DNA of 64,000 nt from Streptomyces sp. MA5143a (GTDB taxonomy: Bacteria; Actinomycetota; Actinomycetes; Streptomycetales; Streptomycetaceae), in contig NZ_OLMK01000036.1 of NCBI RefSeq assembly GCF_900290235.1, positions 89,966-153,965 of the forward strand, in the 5' to 3' direction. The notes under the pieces are model-generated. The model had not been told where the DNA came from. It worked only from the letters and a program-made list of their open reading frames with translations, and did not search any database. A program made the position numbers and the translations under genes. Shown piece after piece: positions 51,056 through 60,294 of the stretch; positions within the stretch are counted from its first letter, which is position 1, and each line of letters begins with the position of its first letter.

Positions 51056-53236
51056 ATGCCACCACGCCCGGCCGACCCGGGAGAACCACCACCGTCCGGC
51101 GCCCCCGCGGAGCCGTCGGACACGACCCCGCTGGCGCGGCTCGCCGCGTCGTACGGGGTCGCCACCTCCTACCGCCCGTCCCCGGACCGTACGGTCGCCG
51201 CCGCGGACGGCGCGGTCGTCGCCGCCCTCGCGGCGCTGGACGTGGACGCCGGCACACCCCAGGCGGTCGACGCGGCCCTCGCGGCCCGCGAACGGCAGCT
51301 GGCCGCCCGGCTGCTGCCGCCGACGCTGGTGCACTGGGGCGGCGGCGAACCACCCGCCGCCCTGACCGCCCTCCCGGACGGCACCCGGCTGCGCGTGCGG
51401 ACGGAGCAGGGCGAGACCGTCGCCACCGACCGGGCCGGCCTGCCCGCCACCGTCCAGGACCTGCCGGCCGGGGTGCACACCCTCGGCGCCACCACCCCGG
51501 ACGGCCGCACCGCCGACGCCCACCTCGTCGTCGCCCCACCCCGCCTCCCCGCCCCTCCGGGCCGCACCTACGGCCTCCTCGTCCAGCTCTACTCCCTGCT
51601 CTCCCGCCGCAGCTGGGGCATGGGCGACCTCGGTGACCTCGCCGAACTCACCTCCTGGGCCGGCCGCGCCCTCGGCGCAGGATTCGTCCAGGTCAACCCG
51701 CTGCACGCGGCCGTACCCGGCGCCCCCACCGACCCCTCCCCGTACCGCCCCTCCTCGCGCCGCTACCCCGACCCGGTCCACCTGCGCGTCGAGGACATCC
51801 CCGAGTACCCCTACGCCCTCGCCGCCGACGACGCCGAGGGCGACGGCGGCTTCCTCCGCACCCTCCCGGAGCGGGCGGCGCGGCTGCGTGAGTCCGTGCT
51901 CGACAAGGGCGAGCTGATCGACCGCGACGCCGTGTGGGAACTCAAACGGCAGGCCCTGGAACGGGTGCGTGCCGTCCCGCTCGGTCCGGGACGACTGGCC
52001 GCCTACTGGGACTTCCTCGCCGAGGAGGGCGAGGCACTGGAGGACCACGCCACCTGGTGCGCCCTCGCGGAGGTGTACGGCTCCGACTGGCACCGGTGGC
52101 CCGCGGGCCTGCGCGACCCGCGCTCCGCGGAGACCGCCCGGGCCCGCGCCGAGCTGATGGACCGCGTCGACTTCCACACCCGGCTCGCCTGGCTGACCGA
52201 CGCGCAGCTCGGCACCGCCCAGCGCTCCGCGCGCGACGCCGGCATGCCCATCGGCCTGGTGCACGACCTCGCCGTCGGCGTCCACCCCGGCGGGGCCGAC
52301 GCCTGGGCCCAGCAGCGGTACGTCGCGGCCGGCATGTCCATCGGCGCGCCCCCCGACACGTTCAACTCCCGCGGCCAGGACTGGGGCCTGCCGCCCTGGC
52401 GCCCCGACCGTCTCGCCGAGTCCGGCTACGCCCCCTACCGCCGCCTCCTGCGCGCCCTCCTGCGCCACGCGGGCGCCTTGCGCATCGACCACGTCATGGG
52501 CCTGTTCCGCCTGTGGTGGGTCCCGCAGGGCCGGCCGCCGACGGAGGGCACATACGTCCGCTACGACGCCGACGCCATGCTCGCGATCCTCGTCCTGGAG
52601 GCGGCCCGCGCCGGTGCACTGGTGATCGGCGAGGACCTCGGCACCGTCGAGCCGGGCGTACGGGAGGCGCTCGACGAGCGGGGCGTGCTGGGCACGTCCG
52701 TGCTGTGGTTCGAGCGGGACTGGGAGGGCGGCGGACGCCCCCTGCCGCCCGAGCGGTGGCGGACGAACTGCCTGGCCACGGCCACCACGCACGACCTCCC
52801 GTCGACCGCCTCCCGACTCACCGGGGACCATGTCGACCTCCGCCACCGGCTCGGTCTGCTGACCCGCCCCCTGGCCGAGGAGCGGGCCGAGGCCGCCGCC
52901 GACGCGAGTGAGTGGCTGGCGGTCCTGCGGAGGCTGGGCCTGCTGAACGGGGCGAGCGGGGGCCTGTCGGCGGTCTCCGAGGAGGCCGAGATCCAGGCCG
53001 TCCACCGCTTCCTGCTGCGGACCCCGGCCCGGATGATCGGCCTGTGGCTCCCCGACGCGGTGGGGGACCGGCGGCCGCAGAACCTGCCCGGCACGTGGGA
53101 CCAGTACCCGAACTGGCGCCTGCCGATCGCTGACGCGGGGGGCCGGCCGGTGACCCTGGAGGACCTGGCGGCGTCCCCCCGGCTGCGGGCGCTGGTGGAC
53201 GTGCTGCGCAGAGGGGAGGGCCAGGACGCCTGGTAG
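51056..53236 (+). CDS. malQ: 4-alpha-glucanotransferase (amylomaltase)
   Basis: A 726-residue GH77 enzyme. After an N-terminal beta domain of about 160 residues comes the (beta/alpha)8 barrel from YGLLVQLYSLLSRRSWGMGDL onward, with the nucleophile Asp in LRIDHVMGLFR, acid/base Glu in IGEDLGTVEPGV and the stabilising Asp in TTHDLPST. It transfers alpha-1,4-glucan segments between maltodextrins in glycogen and maltodextrin metabolism. The ATG abuts the stop of the preceding small frame. The N-terminal about 25 residues are Pro-rich. Confidence 0.95.
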   Translation: MPPRPADPGEPPPSGAPAEPSDTTPLARLAASYGVATSYRPSPDRTVAAADGAVVAALAALDVDAGTPQAVDAALAARERQLAARLLPPTLVHWGGGEPPAALTALPDGTRLRVRTEQGETVATDRAGLPATVQDLPAGVHTLGATTPDGRTADAHLVVAPPRLPAPPGRTYGLLVQLYSLLSRRSWGMGDLGDLAELTSWAGRALGAGFVQVNPLHAAVPGAPTDPSPYRPSSRRYPDPVHLRVEDIPEYPYALAADDAEGDGGFLRTLPERAARLRESVLDKGELIDRDAVWELKRQALERVRAVPLGPGRLAAYWDFLAEEGEALEDHATWCALAEVYGSDWHRWPAGLRDPRSAETARARAELMDRVDFHTRLAWLTDAQLGTAQRSARDAGMPIGLVHDLAVGVHPGGADAWAQQRYVAAGMSIGAPPDTFNSRGQDWGLPPWRPDRLAESGYAPYRRLLRALLRHAGALRIDHVMGLFRLWWVPQGRPPTEGTYVRYDADAMLAILVLEAARAGALVIGEDLGTVEPGVREALDERGVLGTSVLWFERDWEGGGRPLPPERWRTNCLATATTHDLPSTASRLTGDHVDLRHRLGLLTRPLAEERAEAAADASEWLAVLRRLGLLNGASGGLSAVSEEAEIQAVHRFLLRTPARMIGLWLPDAVGDRRPQNLPGTWDQYPNWRLPIADAGGRPVTLEDLAASPRLRALVDVLRRGEGQDAW

Positions 53237-53406
53237 CTCGGGGGCGCGCTGTCAGGATGAAGGGCGGGCCGCAGGCCCGTTCCGTCAGGGGCGCGGGGAA
53301 CTGCGCGAGGAACCACGACGCACCCGCACCCGCCGACGCACCCCCACCCCACCCCACCCCACCCCCCGCCCGCGCACTCCTCCGCCTCGTTAGATACGTT
53401 GGCCCC

Positions 53407-53658
53407 GTGGACAAGAAGAACGCCCTGCGCGCCGGCGCCCTGGCCGCCGGTACGACGCTGATGATGCTGCTCATGTCGTCCCCCGCGCTCGCGCTGACGC
53501 CCGACGACGGAGACGACCCGGGTCCGGGCCTCAGTGTGATCGAGACGCTCGGCCTCTTCGTCGTGGCGCCGATCGGCCTGTTCGCGCTGATCGCCGGCCT
53601 GGTGATGGTCCTGGACCGGTCGACGGACCGCGAGCCCAAGGCCAAGGCGAAGGCCTGA
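53407..53658 (+). CDS. Small membrane protein, unknown function
   Basis: An 83-residue protein from GTG 53407: a signal-like helix (ALRAGALAAGTTLMMLLMSSPALALT, residues 6-31), a short acidic Pro/Gly loop (PDDGDDPGPG), a transmembrane helix (about 42-65, LGLFVVAPIGLFALIAGLVM) and a basic tail (KAKAKA). The topology suggests an exported loop with a membrane anchor. It is conserved in layout among Streptomyces small proteins in my experience, but I cannot name it. The upstream 50 codons in frame are Pro-rich and unlikely to be translated. Confidence 0.75.
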   Translation: MDKKNALRAGALAAGTTLMMLLMSSPALALTPDDGDDPGPGLSVIETLGLFVVAPIGLFALIAGLVMVLDRSTDREPKAKAKA

Positions 53659-53769
53659 CCGCCCCCCACTGACGACGTTCCGCCGAGGGCACCCTCCGCA
53701 CACCCGTGCGCCGAGGGTGCCCTCGTCGTGTTTCCCGGCGTTCCCCCGGTCGGGGGAACGCCCGGCGCG

Positions 53770-54288
53770 TCAGGAGCCCGTGCCCACCACGAGTGTGCGT
53801 AGCAGGTCGGCCAGTTGGCCGGCCTGTTCCTCGTCCAGGTGGGCGAGCGCCTCCGTCTGGACGGCGAGCCCCGCGGACACGGCCTCGTCGATCACCCGCA
53901 GACCCTCGTCGGTGAGGGTGACCTGGAGGGCGCGGCGGTCGTGCGGGTCGGGTGAACGGCGCAGCAGACCCGCCCGTTCGAGCTTGTCGAGGCGGCCGGT
54001 CATCCCGCCGGTGGTGAGCATGAGCGTCCCCGACAGCTGACGGGGTGAGAGGGTGTACGGCTCGCCGGACCGGCGCAGGGTGGCGAGCACGTCGAACTCG
54101 CCGCGCGAGATCCCGAACCGCCCGTAGGTCTTCTCCATGCGGTCGCCGAGCGTGCGGGACAGCCGGTAGACGCGCCCGAAGACCTCCATCGCGGTGGTGT
54201 CGAGGTCGGGGCGGACGGCCGCCCACTGCTCGACGATCGCGTCGACGGGGTCGCGCGGGGACATCTCGGGCTCGGGGCGCACTGTCAT
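53770..54288 (-). CDS. MarR-family transcriptional regulator
   Basis: A 172-residue winged-helix protein: FGISRGEFDVLATLRRSGEP, LSPRQLSGTLMLTTGGMTGRLDKLERAGLLRR (recognition helix and start of the wing) and DPHDRRALQVTLTDEG (the DxRxxxxxLT wing). It is divergent from an EamA transporter gene, the usual arrangement for a repressor of an exporter. ATG 54288 begins MTVRPEPEM; the open frame upstream lacks a ribosome site. A perfect 14-bp palindrome lies in the shared promoter. Confidence 0.93.
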   Translation of the reverse strand: MTVRPEPEMSPRDPVDAIVEQWAAVRPDLDTTAMEVFGRVYRLSRTLGDRMEKTYGRFGISRGEFDVLATLRRSGEPYTLSPRQLSGTLMLTTGGMTGRLDKLERAGLLRRSPDPHDRRALQVTLTDEGLRVIDEAVSAGLAVQTEALAHLDEEQAGQLADLLRTLVVGTGS

Positions 54289-54332
54289 GGGTCGAGTATC
54301 CGACGCGCGTCGGTCGGTCGCAAGAAAGTAGC

Positions 54333-54360
54333 TTGACGGAAAGTTGCTTAGCGCTAAGCT
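54333..54360 (+). promoter_or_regulatory. eamA promoter with embedded MarR-type palindrome
   Basis: TTGACG (54333-54338) and TAAGCT (54355-54360) lie 16 nt apart as a possible -35/-10 pair. The perfect palindrome GCTTAGCGCTAAGC (54346-54359) sits in the spacer and covers the -10, so regulator binding would block RNA polymerase. Confidence 0.6.
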
Positions 54361-54461
54361 AATGGCAAGCAAGTGAATCGGGGTGGCGGGCATCAACCGC
54401 CGTCGCTTCACCTCGACCCTCCCTGCCGTCCCCACCCCACCGAGCGCGAAGGGCGCGTCCC

Positions 54462-55397
54462 ATGACCGCGAACCGTCTGCCCCTCATAGCCCTGACCGCC
54501 CTCGCGCCCATCTCCTGGGGCACGACCTACGCCGTCACCACCGAGTTCCTGCCGGCCGACCGGCCCCTGTTCACCGGGCTGATGCGGGCGCTCCCCGCCG
54601 GGCTGCTCCTCCTGGCGCTCTCCCGGACGCTGCCGCGCGGCGCCTGGTGGGGCAAGGCGGCGGTGCTGGGCGCGCTGAACATCGGCGCCTTCTTCCCGCT
54701 GCTGTTCCTCTCCGCGTACCGGCTGCCCGGCGGAATGGCGGCGGTCGTCGGCTCGGTGGGGCCGCTGTTCGTCGCGGGACTCGCGGCCCTGCTGCTGGGT
54801 GAGCGGCCGACCGTGCGGACCCTGCTCACCGGGATCGCCGCGGCGCTCGGCGTCAGCCTGGTCGTGCTGAAGACGGCCGGGGCGCTCGACACGATCGGTG
54901 TGCTCGCGGCGCTCGGCTCGACCGCCTCCATGTCGACCGGTGTGGTCCTCACCAAGCGGTGGGGCCGCCCCGAGGGGGTGGGCCCGCTCGCGCTCACCGG
55001 CTGGCAGCTGACCGCCGGCGGTCTGCTCATCACGCCGATCGCCCTCCTCGTGGAGGGCGCGCCGCCCGCGCTGGACGGCCGTGCCGTCGGCGGCTACCTC
55101 TACCTCGCCCTCGCCAACACCGCCGTCTCCTACTGGCTCTGGTTCCGCGGCATCGGCCGCCTCTCCGCCACCCAGGTCACCTTCCTCGGCCCCCTCTCCC
55201 CGCTGACCGCCGCCGTCATCGGCTGGGCCGCCCTCGGCCAGGCCCTCACGCCCCTCCAGCTCCTCGGGATGGCCATCGCGTTCGCCGCGACCGTGTTCGG
55301 CCAGCTCCAGCCGCGCGGCGCCCGGCGGCCGGAGAAGGCGGCCGGGCCCGGTGACCGCCCGGCCCCGCTGGTCCGGGACACCACCCGAACGGCCTGA
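54462..55397 (+). CDS. EamA-family (DMT superfamily) transporter
   Basis: A 311-residue membrane protein with ten predicted helices in two EamA repeats. Recognisable segments are the N-terminal PISWGTTYAVTTEFLP, MAAVVGSVGPLFVAGLAALLLGERP closing repeat 1 and TQVTFLGPLSPLTAAVIGWAALGQ in repeat 2. Family members export amino acids, metabolites or drugs; the substrate here is unknown. It is probably repressed by the divergent MarR protein. Confidence 0.92.
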   Translation: MTANRLPLIALTALAPISWGTTYAVTTEFLPADRPLFTGLMRALPAGLLLLALSRTLPRGAWWGKAAVLGALNIGAFFPLLFLSAYRLPGGMAAVVGSVGPLFVAGLAALLLGERPTVRTLLTGIAAALGVSLVVLKTAGALDTIGVLAALGSTASMSTGVVLTKRWGRPEGVGPLALTGWQLTAGGLLITPIALLVEGAPPALDGRAVGGYLYLALANTAVSYWLWFRGIGRLSATQVTFLGPLSPLTAAVIGWAALGQALTPLQLLGMAIAFAATVFGQLQPRGARRPEKAAGPGDRPAPLVRDTTRTA

Positions 55398-55415
55398 GGC
55401 GGGACCGACGCACGA

Positions 55416-55450
55416 CAGGGGCGCCCGGTGGAGACCACCGGGCGCCCCTG
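55416..55450. terminator. Bidirectional terminator between eamA and pepN
   Basis: Perfect 16-bp inverted repeat (55416-55431 and 55435-55450) with a 3-nt loop between convergent genes. Confidence 0.88.
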
Positions 55451-55505
55451 CTTGTCGTACGACCGGCCGCTCGTCGCGCGGCCGGGGAGCGCGTCCCGCG
55501 CCGGA

Positions 55506-58088
55506 CTACTCCGCCGAGGCCGCCGCCGCGTCCGCGGCCTGGGCCTTCAGGGCCCGCTCGACACCCGAGCGGGACTCGGAGACCAGACGGCGCAGGGCCG
55601 CGTTGGGCTCGGCCGAGGTGAGCCAGGCGTCCGTCTTGCGGAGCGTCTCCTCGGAGACCTGGACCGTCGGGTAGAGGCCGATGGCGACCTGCTGGGCGAT
55701 CTCGTGGGAACGGGACTCCCAGATGCCCTTCACGACCTCGAAGTACTTGTCCGTGTACGCGGCGAGCAGTTCGCGCTGGTCCGTCTGGACGAAGCCGCCG
55801 ATGACCGCCTCCTGGAGGGCGTTCGGAAGCTTGTCCGACTCGATGACCTGGGACCAGGCCTCGGCCTTGGCCTCCGGGGTCGGGCGGGAGGCACGGGCCG
55901 AGGTGGCGTGACGCTCACCGGCCGCCGTCTTGTCGCGCTCGTACTCGCCGGCGATCTCCGCCTCGTCGTAGCGGCCCACCGCCGCGAGCCGCTGGACGAA
56001 CGACCAGCGCAGCTCGGTGTCGACGGCCAGCCCCTCGATCGTCTGCGTCCCCTCCAGCAGCGCCTCCAGCAGGTCCAGCTGCTCGGGGGTGCGGGCGGTC
56101 GCGGCGAACGCGCGGGCCCAGGCGAGCTGGTGGTCGGAGGCCGGCTCCGCGGCCCGCAGGTGGGCGAGGGTCGCGTCCGTCCAGCGGGTCAGCAGCGCCT
56201 CACGGCCGGCCGGGTCCGCGTACAGGTCGATCGCGAGCTTCACCTGGCGGTGCAGCGACTGGACGACACCGATGTCCGACTCCTTGCCGATGCCGGACAG
56301 CACCAGGGACAGGTAGTCGCGGGCGGCGAGTTCGGCGTCGCGGGTCATGTCCCAGGCCGAGGCCCAGCACAGGGCGCGGGGGAGGGAGGACGCGAAGTCG
56401 CCGAGGTGCTCGGTGACGAAGGCGAGGGACTGCTCGTCCAGGCGCACCTTGGCGTACGACAGGTCGTCGTCGTTGAGGAGGACGACCGCCGGGCGGCGCT
56501 TGCCCACCAGCTGCGGCACGGCGGTCAGTTCGCCGTCCACGTCCAGCTCGACGCGCTCGTCGCGGACCAGCTTGCCGCTGTCCTCGTCGCGCTCGTACAG
56601 GCCGACCGCGATGCGGTGCGGGCGCAGCGTCGGCTCGCCCTTCGCGCCGACGGGCAGCGCGGGCGCCTCCTGGCGGATCGCGAAGGAGGTGACGACACCG
56701 TGCTCGTCGGTCTCGATCTCGGGGCGCAGGACGTTGATGCCCGCGGTCTCCAGCCACTGCTTCGACCAGGTCTTCAGGTCGCGGCCGGAGGTCTCCTCCA
56801 GGGCGCCCAGCAGGTCCGACAGGCGCGTGTTGCCGTACGCGTGGCGCTTGAAGTACGCCTGCACACCCCGGAAGAACTCGTCCTCGCCGACGTACGAGAC
56901 GAGCTGCTTCAGCACGGACGCGCCCTTGGCGTACGTGATGCCGTCGAAGTTGACGAGGACGTCGTCCAGGTCGCGGATCTCCGCCATGATCGGGTGCGTG
57001 GACGGCAGCTGGTCCTGCCGGTACGCCCAGGTCTTCATGGAGTTGGCGAAGGACGTCCACGCGTGCGGCCAGCGCGACTCGGGGTGGGCCGCCTGGCAGG
57101 CGATCGACGTGTACGTGGCGAACGACTCGTTCAGCCACAGGTCGTTCCACCACTCCATCGTCACGAGGTCGCCGAACCACATGTGGGCCAGCTCGTGCAG
57201 GATGGTCTCGGCGCGCATCTCGTACGCCGCGTCCGTCACCTTCGACCGGAACACGTACTGGTCGCGGATGGTCACCGCGCCCGCGTTCTCCATCGCGCCC
57301 GCGTTGAACTCGGGCACGAACAGCTGGTCGTACTTCTGGAACGGGTACGCGTAGTCGAACTTCTCCTGGAACCACTCGAAGCCCTGCCGGGTCACGTCGA
57401 AGATGTGGTCGGAGTCGAGGTACTCGGCCAGCGACGGACGGCAGTAGATGCCCAGCGGCACGCTCTGCCCGTCCTTCTCGTACACGCTGTGCACCGAGTG
57501 GTACGGGCCGACGATCAGCGCCGTGATGTACGTGGAGATCCGGGGCGTCGGCTCGAAGACCCAGACGTCGTCCTTGGGCTCCGGCGTCGGCGAGTTGGAG
57601 ATGACGGTCCAGCCGGTCGGCGCCTTCACGGTGAACTGGAAGGTGGCCTTCAGGTCCGGCTGCTCGAAGCTCGCGAACACCCGGCGGGCGTCCGGGACCT
57701 CGAACTGGGTGTACAGGTACGCCTGGTCGTCGACCGGGTCGACGAACCGGTGCAGACCCTCACCCGTGTTGGTGTACGCGCAGTCCGCCGCGACCCGCAG
57801 GACGTTGCGGCCCTCCAGCAGGCCGGGCAGCGTGATCCGGGAGTCCGCGAAGACCTCCGCCGGGTCGAGCGCGTCACCGTTCAGGGTCACCTCGTGGACC
57901 GCCGGGGCCACCAGGTCGATGAAGGTCTCGGTGCCGCCCCGGGCGGCGTCGAAGCGCACCGTGGTCACGGACCGGTAGGTGCCGCCCTCCTGCGCGCCGG
58001 TGAGGTCGAGTTCGATCTCGTACGAGTCAACGCTGAGCAGCTCCGCCCGCTGCTGAGCCTCTTCGCGGGTCAGGTTTGTGCCAGGCAC
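55506..58088 (-). CDS. pepN: Aminopeptidase N (M1 family)
   Basis: An 860-residue zinc metallopeptidase. It shows the exopeptidase motif GAMEN (in NAGAMENAGAVTIRD, about residues 260-275) and the zinc site HELAHMW with the downstream Glu in WLNESFA. The N-terminal saddle and C-terminal helical domains complete the usual length. It removes N-terminal residues from peptides in the cytoplasm. The start VPGTNLTREEAQQRAELL at GTG 58088 is supported by GAGGAGAT upstream. Confidence 0.96.
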   Translation of the reverse strand: MPGTNLTREEAQQRAELLSVDSYEIELDLTGAQEGGTYRSVTTVRFDAARGGTETFIDLVAPAVHEVTLNGDALDPAEVFADSRITLPGLLEGRNVLRVAADCAYTNTGEGLHRFVDPVDDQAYLYTQFEVPDARRVFASFEQPDLKATFQFTVKAPTGWTVISNSPTPEPKDDVWVFEPTPRISTYITALIVGPYHSVHSVYEKDGQSVPLGIYCRPSLAEYLDSDHIFDVTRQGFEWFQEKFDYAYPFQKYDQLFVPEFNAGAMENAGAVTIRDQYVFRSKVTDAAYEMRAETILHELAHMWFGDLVTMEWWNDLWLNESFATYTSIACQAAHPESRWPHAWTSFANSMKTWAYRQDQLPSTHPIMAEIRDLDDVLVNFDGITYAKGASVLKQLVSYVGEDEFFRGVQAYFKRHAYGNTRLSDLLGALEETSGRDLKTWSKQWLETAGINVLRPEIETDEHGVVTSFAIRQEAPALPVGAKGEPTLRPHRIAVGLYERDEDSGKLVRDERVELDVDGELTAVPQLVGKRRPAVVLLNDDDLSYAKVRLDEQSLAFVTEHLGDFASSLPRALCWASAWDMTRDAELAARDYLSLVLSGIGKESDIGVVQSLHRQVKLAIDLYADPAGREALLTRWTDATLAHLRAAEPASDHQLAWARAFAATARTPEQLDLLEALLEGTQTIEGLAVDTELRWSFVQRLAAVGRYDEAEIAGEYERDKTAAGERHATSARASRPTPEAKAEAWSQVIESDKLPNALQEAVIGGFVQTDQRELLAAYTDKYFEVVKGIWESRSHEIAQQVAIGLYPTVQVSEETLRKTDAWLTSAEPNAALRRLVSESRSGVERALKAQAADAAAASAE

Positions 58089-58231
58089 GCGGTCATCTCC
58101 TCGTTATGTGTGGGTTGGGTCATCCTTCCACGGGCCGACGGCAGACACAGCTGGAGCAGGAGTACACGGAGGCCTTCACACGGGGCGAACGATTCGGTCG
58201 AGCGGAACAACCGGGGCGTCCTGCCGGGCGC

Positions 58232-58272
58232 GGTGAAGGGCGCCCACCACAGTCCGGCGGGCGCCCTTCACC
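58232..58272. terminator. Terminator between asd and pepN
   Basis: Perfect 14-bp inverted repeat (58232-58245 and 58259-58272), 20 nt downstream of the asd stop, so asd and pepN are separate units. Confidence 0.85.
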
Positions 58273-58291
58273 TCACTCGTGTCCGCGTCGG

Positions 58292-59308
58292 TTAAGCGCT
58301 CAGCTCCGCCGCCACCAGCTCGGCGATCTGGACGGCGTTCAGCGCGGCGCCCTTGCGCAGGTTGTCGTTGGAGACGAACAGGGCGAGGCCGTGGTCGACG
58401 GTCTCGTCGGCGCGGATGCGGCCCACGTAGGACGGGTCCTGTCCGGCGGCCTGGAGGGGGGTCGGGATGTCGGAGAGGGCGACACCCGGCGCGCCGGCGA
58501 GCAGCTCGGTCGCGCGCTCCACGGAGATCGGACGCGCGAAGCGGGCGTTGACCTGGAGGGAGTGCCCGGAGAACACCGGGACGCGGACGCAGGTACCGGA
58601 GACCTTGAGGCCGGGGATCTCCAGGATCTTGCGGGACTCGTGGCGGAGCTTCTGCTCCTCGTCCGTCTCGTGCAGACCGTCGTCGACGATCGAACCCGCG
58701 AGCGGGAGCACGTTGAAGGCGATGGGCCGCTTGTAGACGCCGGGCTCGGGGAAGTCGACCGCCGCGCCGTCGTGGGTCAGCTTGTCCGCGTCGGCGACGA
58801 CCTTCTGGACCTGGCCGTGCAGCTCGGCGACGCCCGCGAGACCGGAGCCGGACACCGCCTGGTAGGTGGCGACGACCAGCGCCTCCAGGCCCGCCTCCTC
58901 GTGCAGCGGACGCAGGACCGGCATGGCGGCCATCGTCGTGCAGTTCGGGTTGGCGATGATGCCCTTGGGGCGGTCGGCGATCGCGTGCGGGTTCACCTCG
59001 GAGACCACCAGGGGCACCTCGGGGTCGCGGCGCCACGCGGAGGAGTTGTCGATCACGACCGCGCCCTGGGAGGCCACCTTCTCGGCCAGCGCGCGGGAGG
59101 TCGCGCCACCGGCGGAGAAGAGCACGATGTCGAGACCGGAGTAGTCGGCGGTCGCCGCGTCCTCGACGGTCACGCCGTCGATGACCGAACCGGCCGAGCG
59201 GGCGGAGGCGAACAGACGCAGCTCGTCCGTCGGGAAGTTCCGCTCCTTGAGGATCCTGCGCATGACCGTGCCGACCTGACCGGTGGCTCCGACGATTCCG
59301 ACCCTCAC
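58292..59308 (-). CDS. asd: Aspartate-semialdehyde dehydrogenase
   Basis: A 338-residue enzyme: N-terminal NADP motif VGIVGATGQVG, active-site Cys in NPNCTTM (about residue 130) and the substrate/His region RVPVFSGHSLQVNARF. It reduces aspartyl phosphate to aspartate semialdehyde on the route to lysine/diaminopimelate, threonine and methionine. GTG 59308 has AAAGGAG 7 nt upstream; the in-frame GTG at 59347 has none. No aspartokinase gene is adjacent here. Confidence 0.96.
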   Translation of the reverse strand: MRVGIVGATGQVGTVMRRILKERNFPTDELRLFASARSAGSVIDGVTVEDAATADYSGLDIVLFSAGGATSRALAEKVASQGAVVIDNSSAWRRDPEVPLVVSEVNPHAIADRPKGIIANPNCTTMAAMPVLRPLHEEAGLEALVVATYQAVSGSGLAGVAELHGQVQKVVADADKLTHDGAAVDFPEPGVYKRPIAFNVLPLAGSIVDDGLHETDEEQKLRHESRKILEIPGLKVSGTCVRVPVFSGHSLQVNARFARPISVERATELLAGAPGVALSDIPTPLQAAGQDPSYVGRIRADETVDHGLALFVSNDNLRKGAALNAVQIAELVAAELSA

Positions 59309-59657
59309 GGTGACTCCTTTTACGTGGCTTGTCTGTGTCTGCTGCATGACCGAGGCGTTTCCATCATGCGGTGAGTCCCGGTCCGCCTGTCCAATTCTTT
59401 GCCCCCGGCGCTCGGGGAATGGGACGCGCGAGACGGCGACACCGCGCCCGGTTCTTCGGCCGCCACCCCGTCTGAGCTGGAGATATTCGCCCTGCGGGGG
59501 CTCGGTGCCGCAAGCTGTGCTGCCTCCCCCCTGCCCGCCGGCACCAGGTGCACGCGAAGGTGTGACGTACGCCTCTGCGGGTCGGCCGGAAAGTCATGGA
59601 CGGGCCCGAACGTTTCGGCCCGGCCCGGCGTCGTAGGGGAAACGCGGGAGGGGAGGG
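59309..59657. promoter_or_regulatory. Divergent promoter region between asd and second sigma factor gene
   Basis: A 349-bp non-coding stretch. GGGAGGGGAGG directly before 59658 is the ribosome site for the sigma gene. I see no convincing dyad or riboswitch, and the open frames here are not gene-like. Confidence 0.5.
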
Positions 59658-60293
59658 GTGGCTGTGCTGCGCAGAAAGGCGCGCCGCGTCCAGGAGGTGG
59701 ACGATCCGCTGCGGGTGCCCGGCGCCCCGTCGGTCATGGGGGCCACGAGCGGCGGGGGTGAACCGCCGGCCGCCGTGACGGGCCCGGCGGCAGCGGGCGA
59801 CACGGGGGTGGATCCGCTGGACGCGGCCCAGGAGCGGCGGGTGCGCGCGGTGCTCGCTCTCGGCGGAGTCCCGCAGTCGGACCTGCCGGACGGGGTGCAG
59901 CAGGTACGGCTGCGGCTGCTGGAGCGGGCCGCGAGCGGCCGGGAGGCACCGCGGGACGTGTCCGCGTGGGCGGCGGTGGTCGCCTCCAACCTGGCGATGG
60001 ACTGGCACCGCGCCAAGCGCCGCCAGGAGCGCCTCGGGGAGCGCCTGGCCTCGCTGCGCCAGCTGGAGCACCCCTCCGGCGAGGACTCCAGCGTGCTCTC
60101 GCTCGCCGTCACCCGCGGCCTGGACGAGCTGCCCGACGCCCAGCGTCAGGTCGTCGTCCTGCGTTTCTACGCCGACCTGCCGGTCCGGGACATCGCGGGC
60201 GAGCTCGGTATCCCCGAGGGCACGGTCAAGAGCAGGCTCCACTCAGCGGTCCGCGCCCTGCGCGCCCGCCTGCACGAGGACGAGGTGGTGTGA
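59658..60293 (+). CDS. RNA polymerase sigma-70 family factor (ECF type)
   Basis: A 211-residue protein with about 55 disordered N-terminal residues, a region 2 that is shorter and less canonical than usual (GVQQVRLRLLERAA, AWAAVVASNLAMDWHRAKRR) and a clear region 4 (LDELPDAQRQVVVLRFYADLPVRDIAGELGIP, EGTVKSRLHSAVRAL). Together with the next gene (1 nt gap) it forms a sigma/partner unit. GTG 59658 follows a strong purine-rich ribosome site. The signal is unknown. Confidence 0.92.
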   Translation: MAVLRRKARRVQEVDDPLRVPGAPSVMGATSGGGEPPAAVTGPAAAGDTGVDPLDAAQERRVRAVLALGGVPQSDLPDGVQQVRLRLLERAASGREAPRDVSAWAAVVASNLAMDWHRAKRRQERLGERLASLRQLEHPSGEDSSVLSLAVTRGLDELPDAQRQVVVLRFYADLPVRDIAGELGIPEGTVKSRLHSAVRALRARLHEDEVV

Positions 60294-60294
60294 C

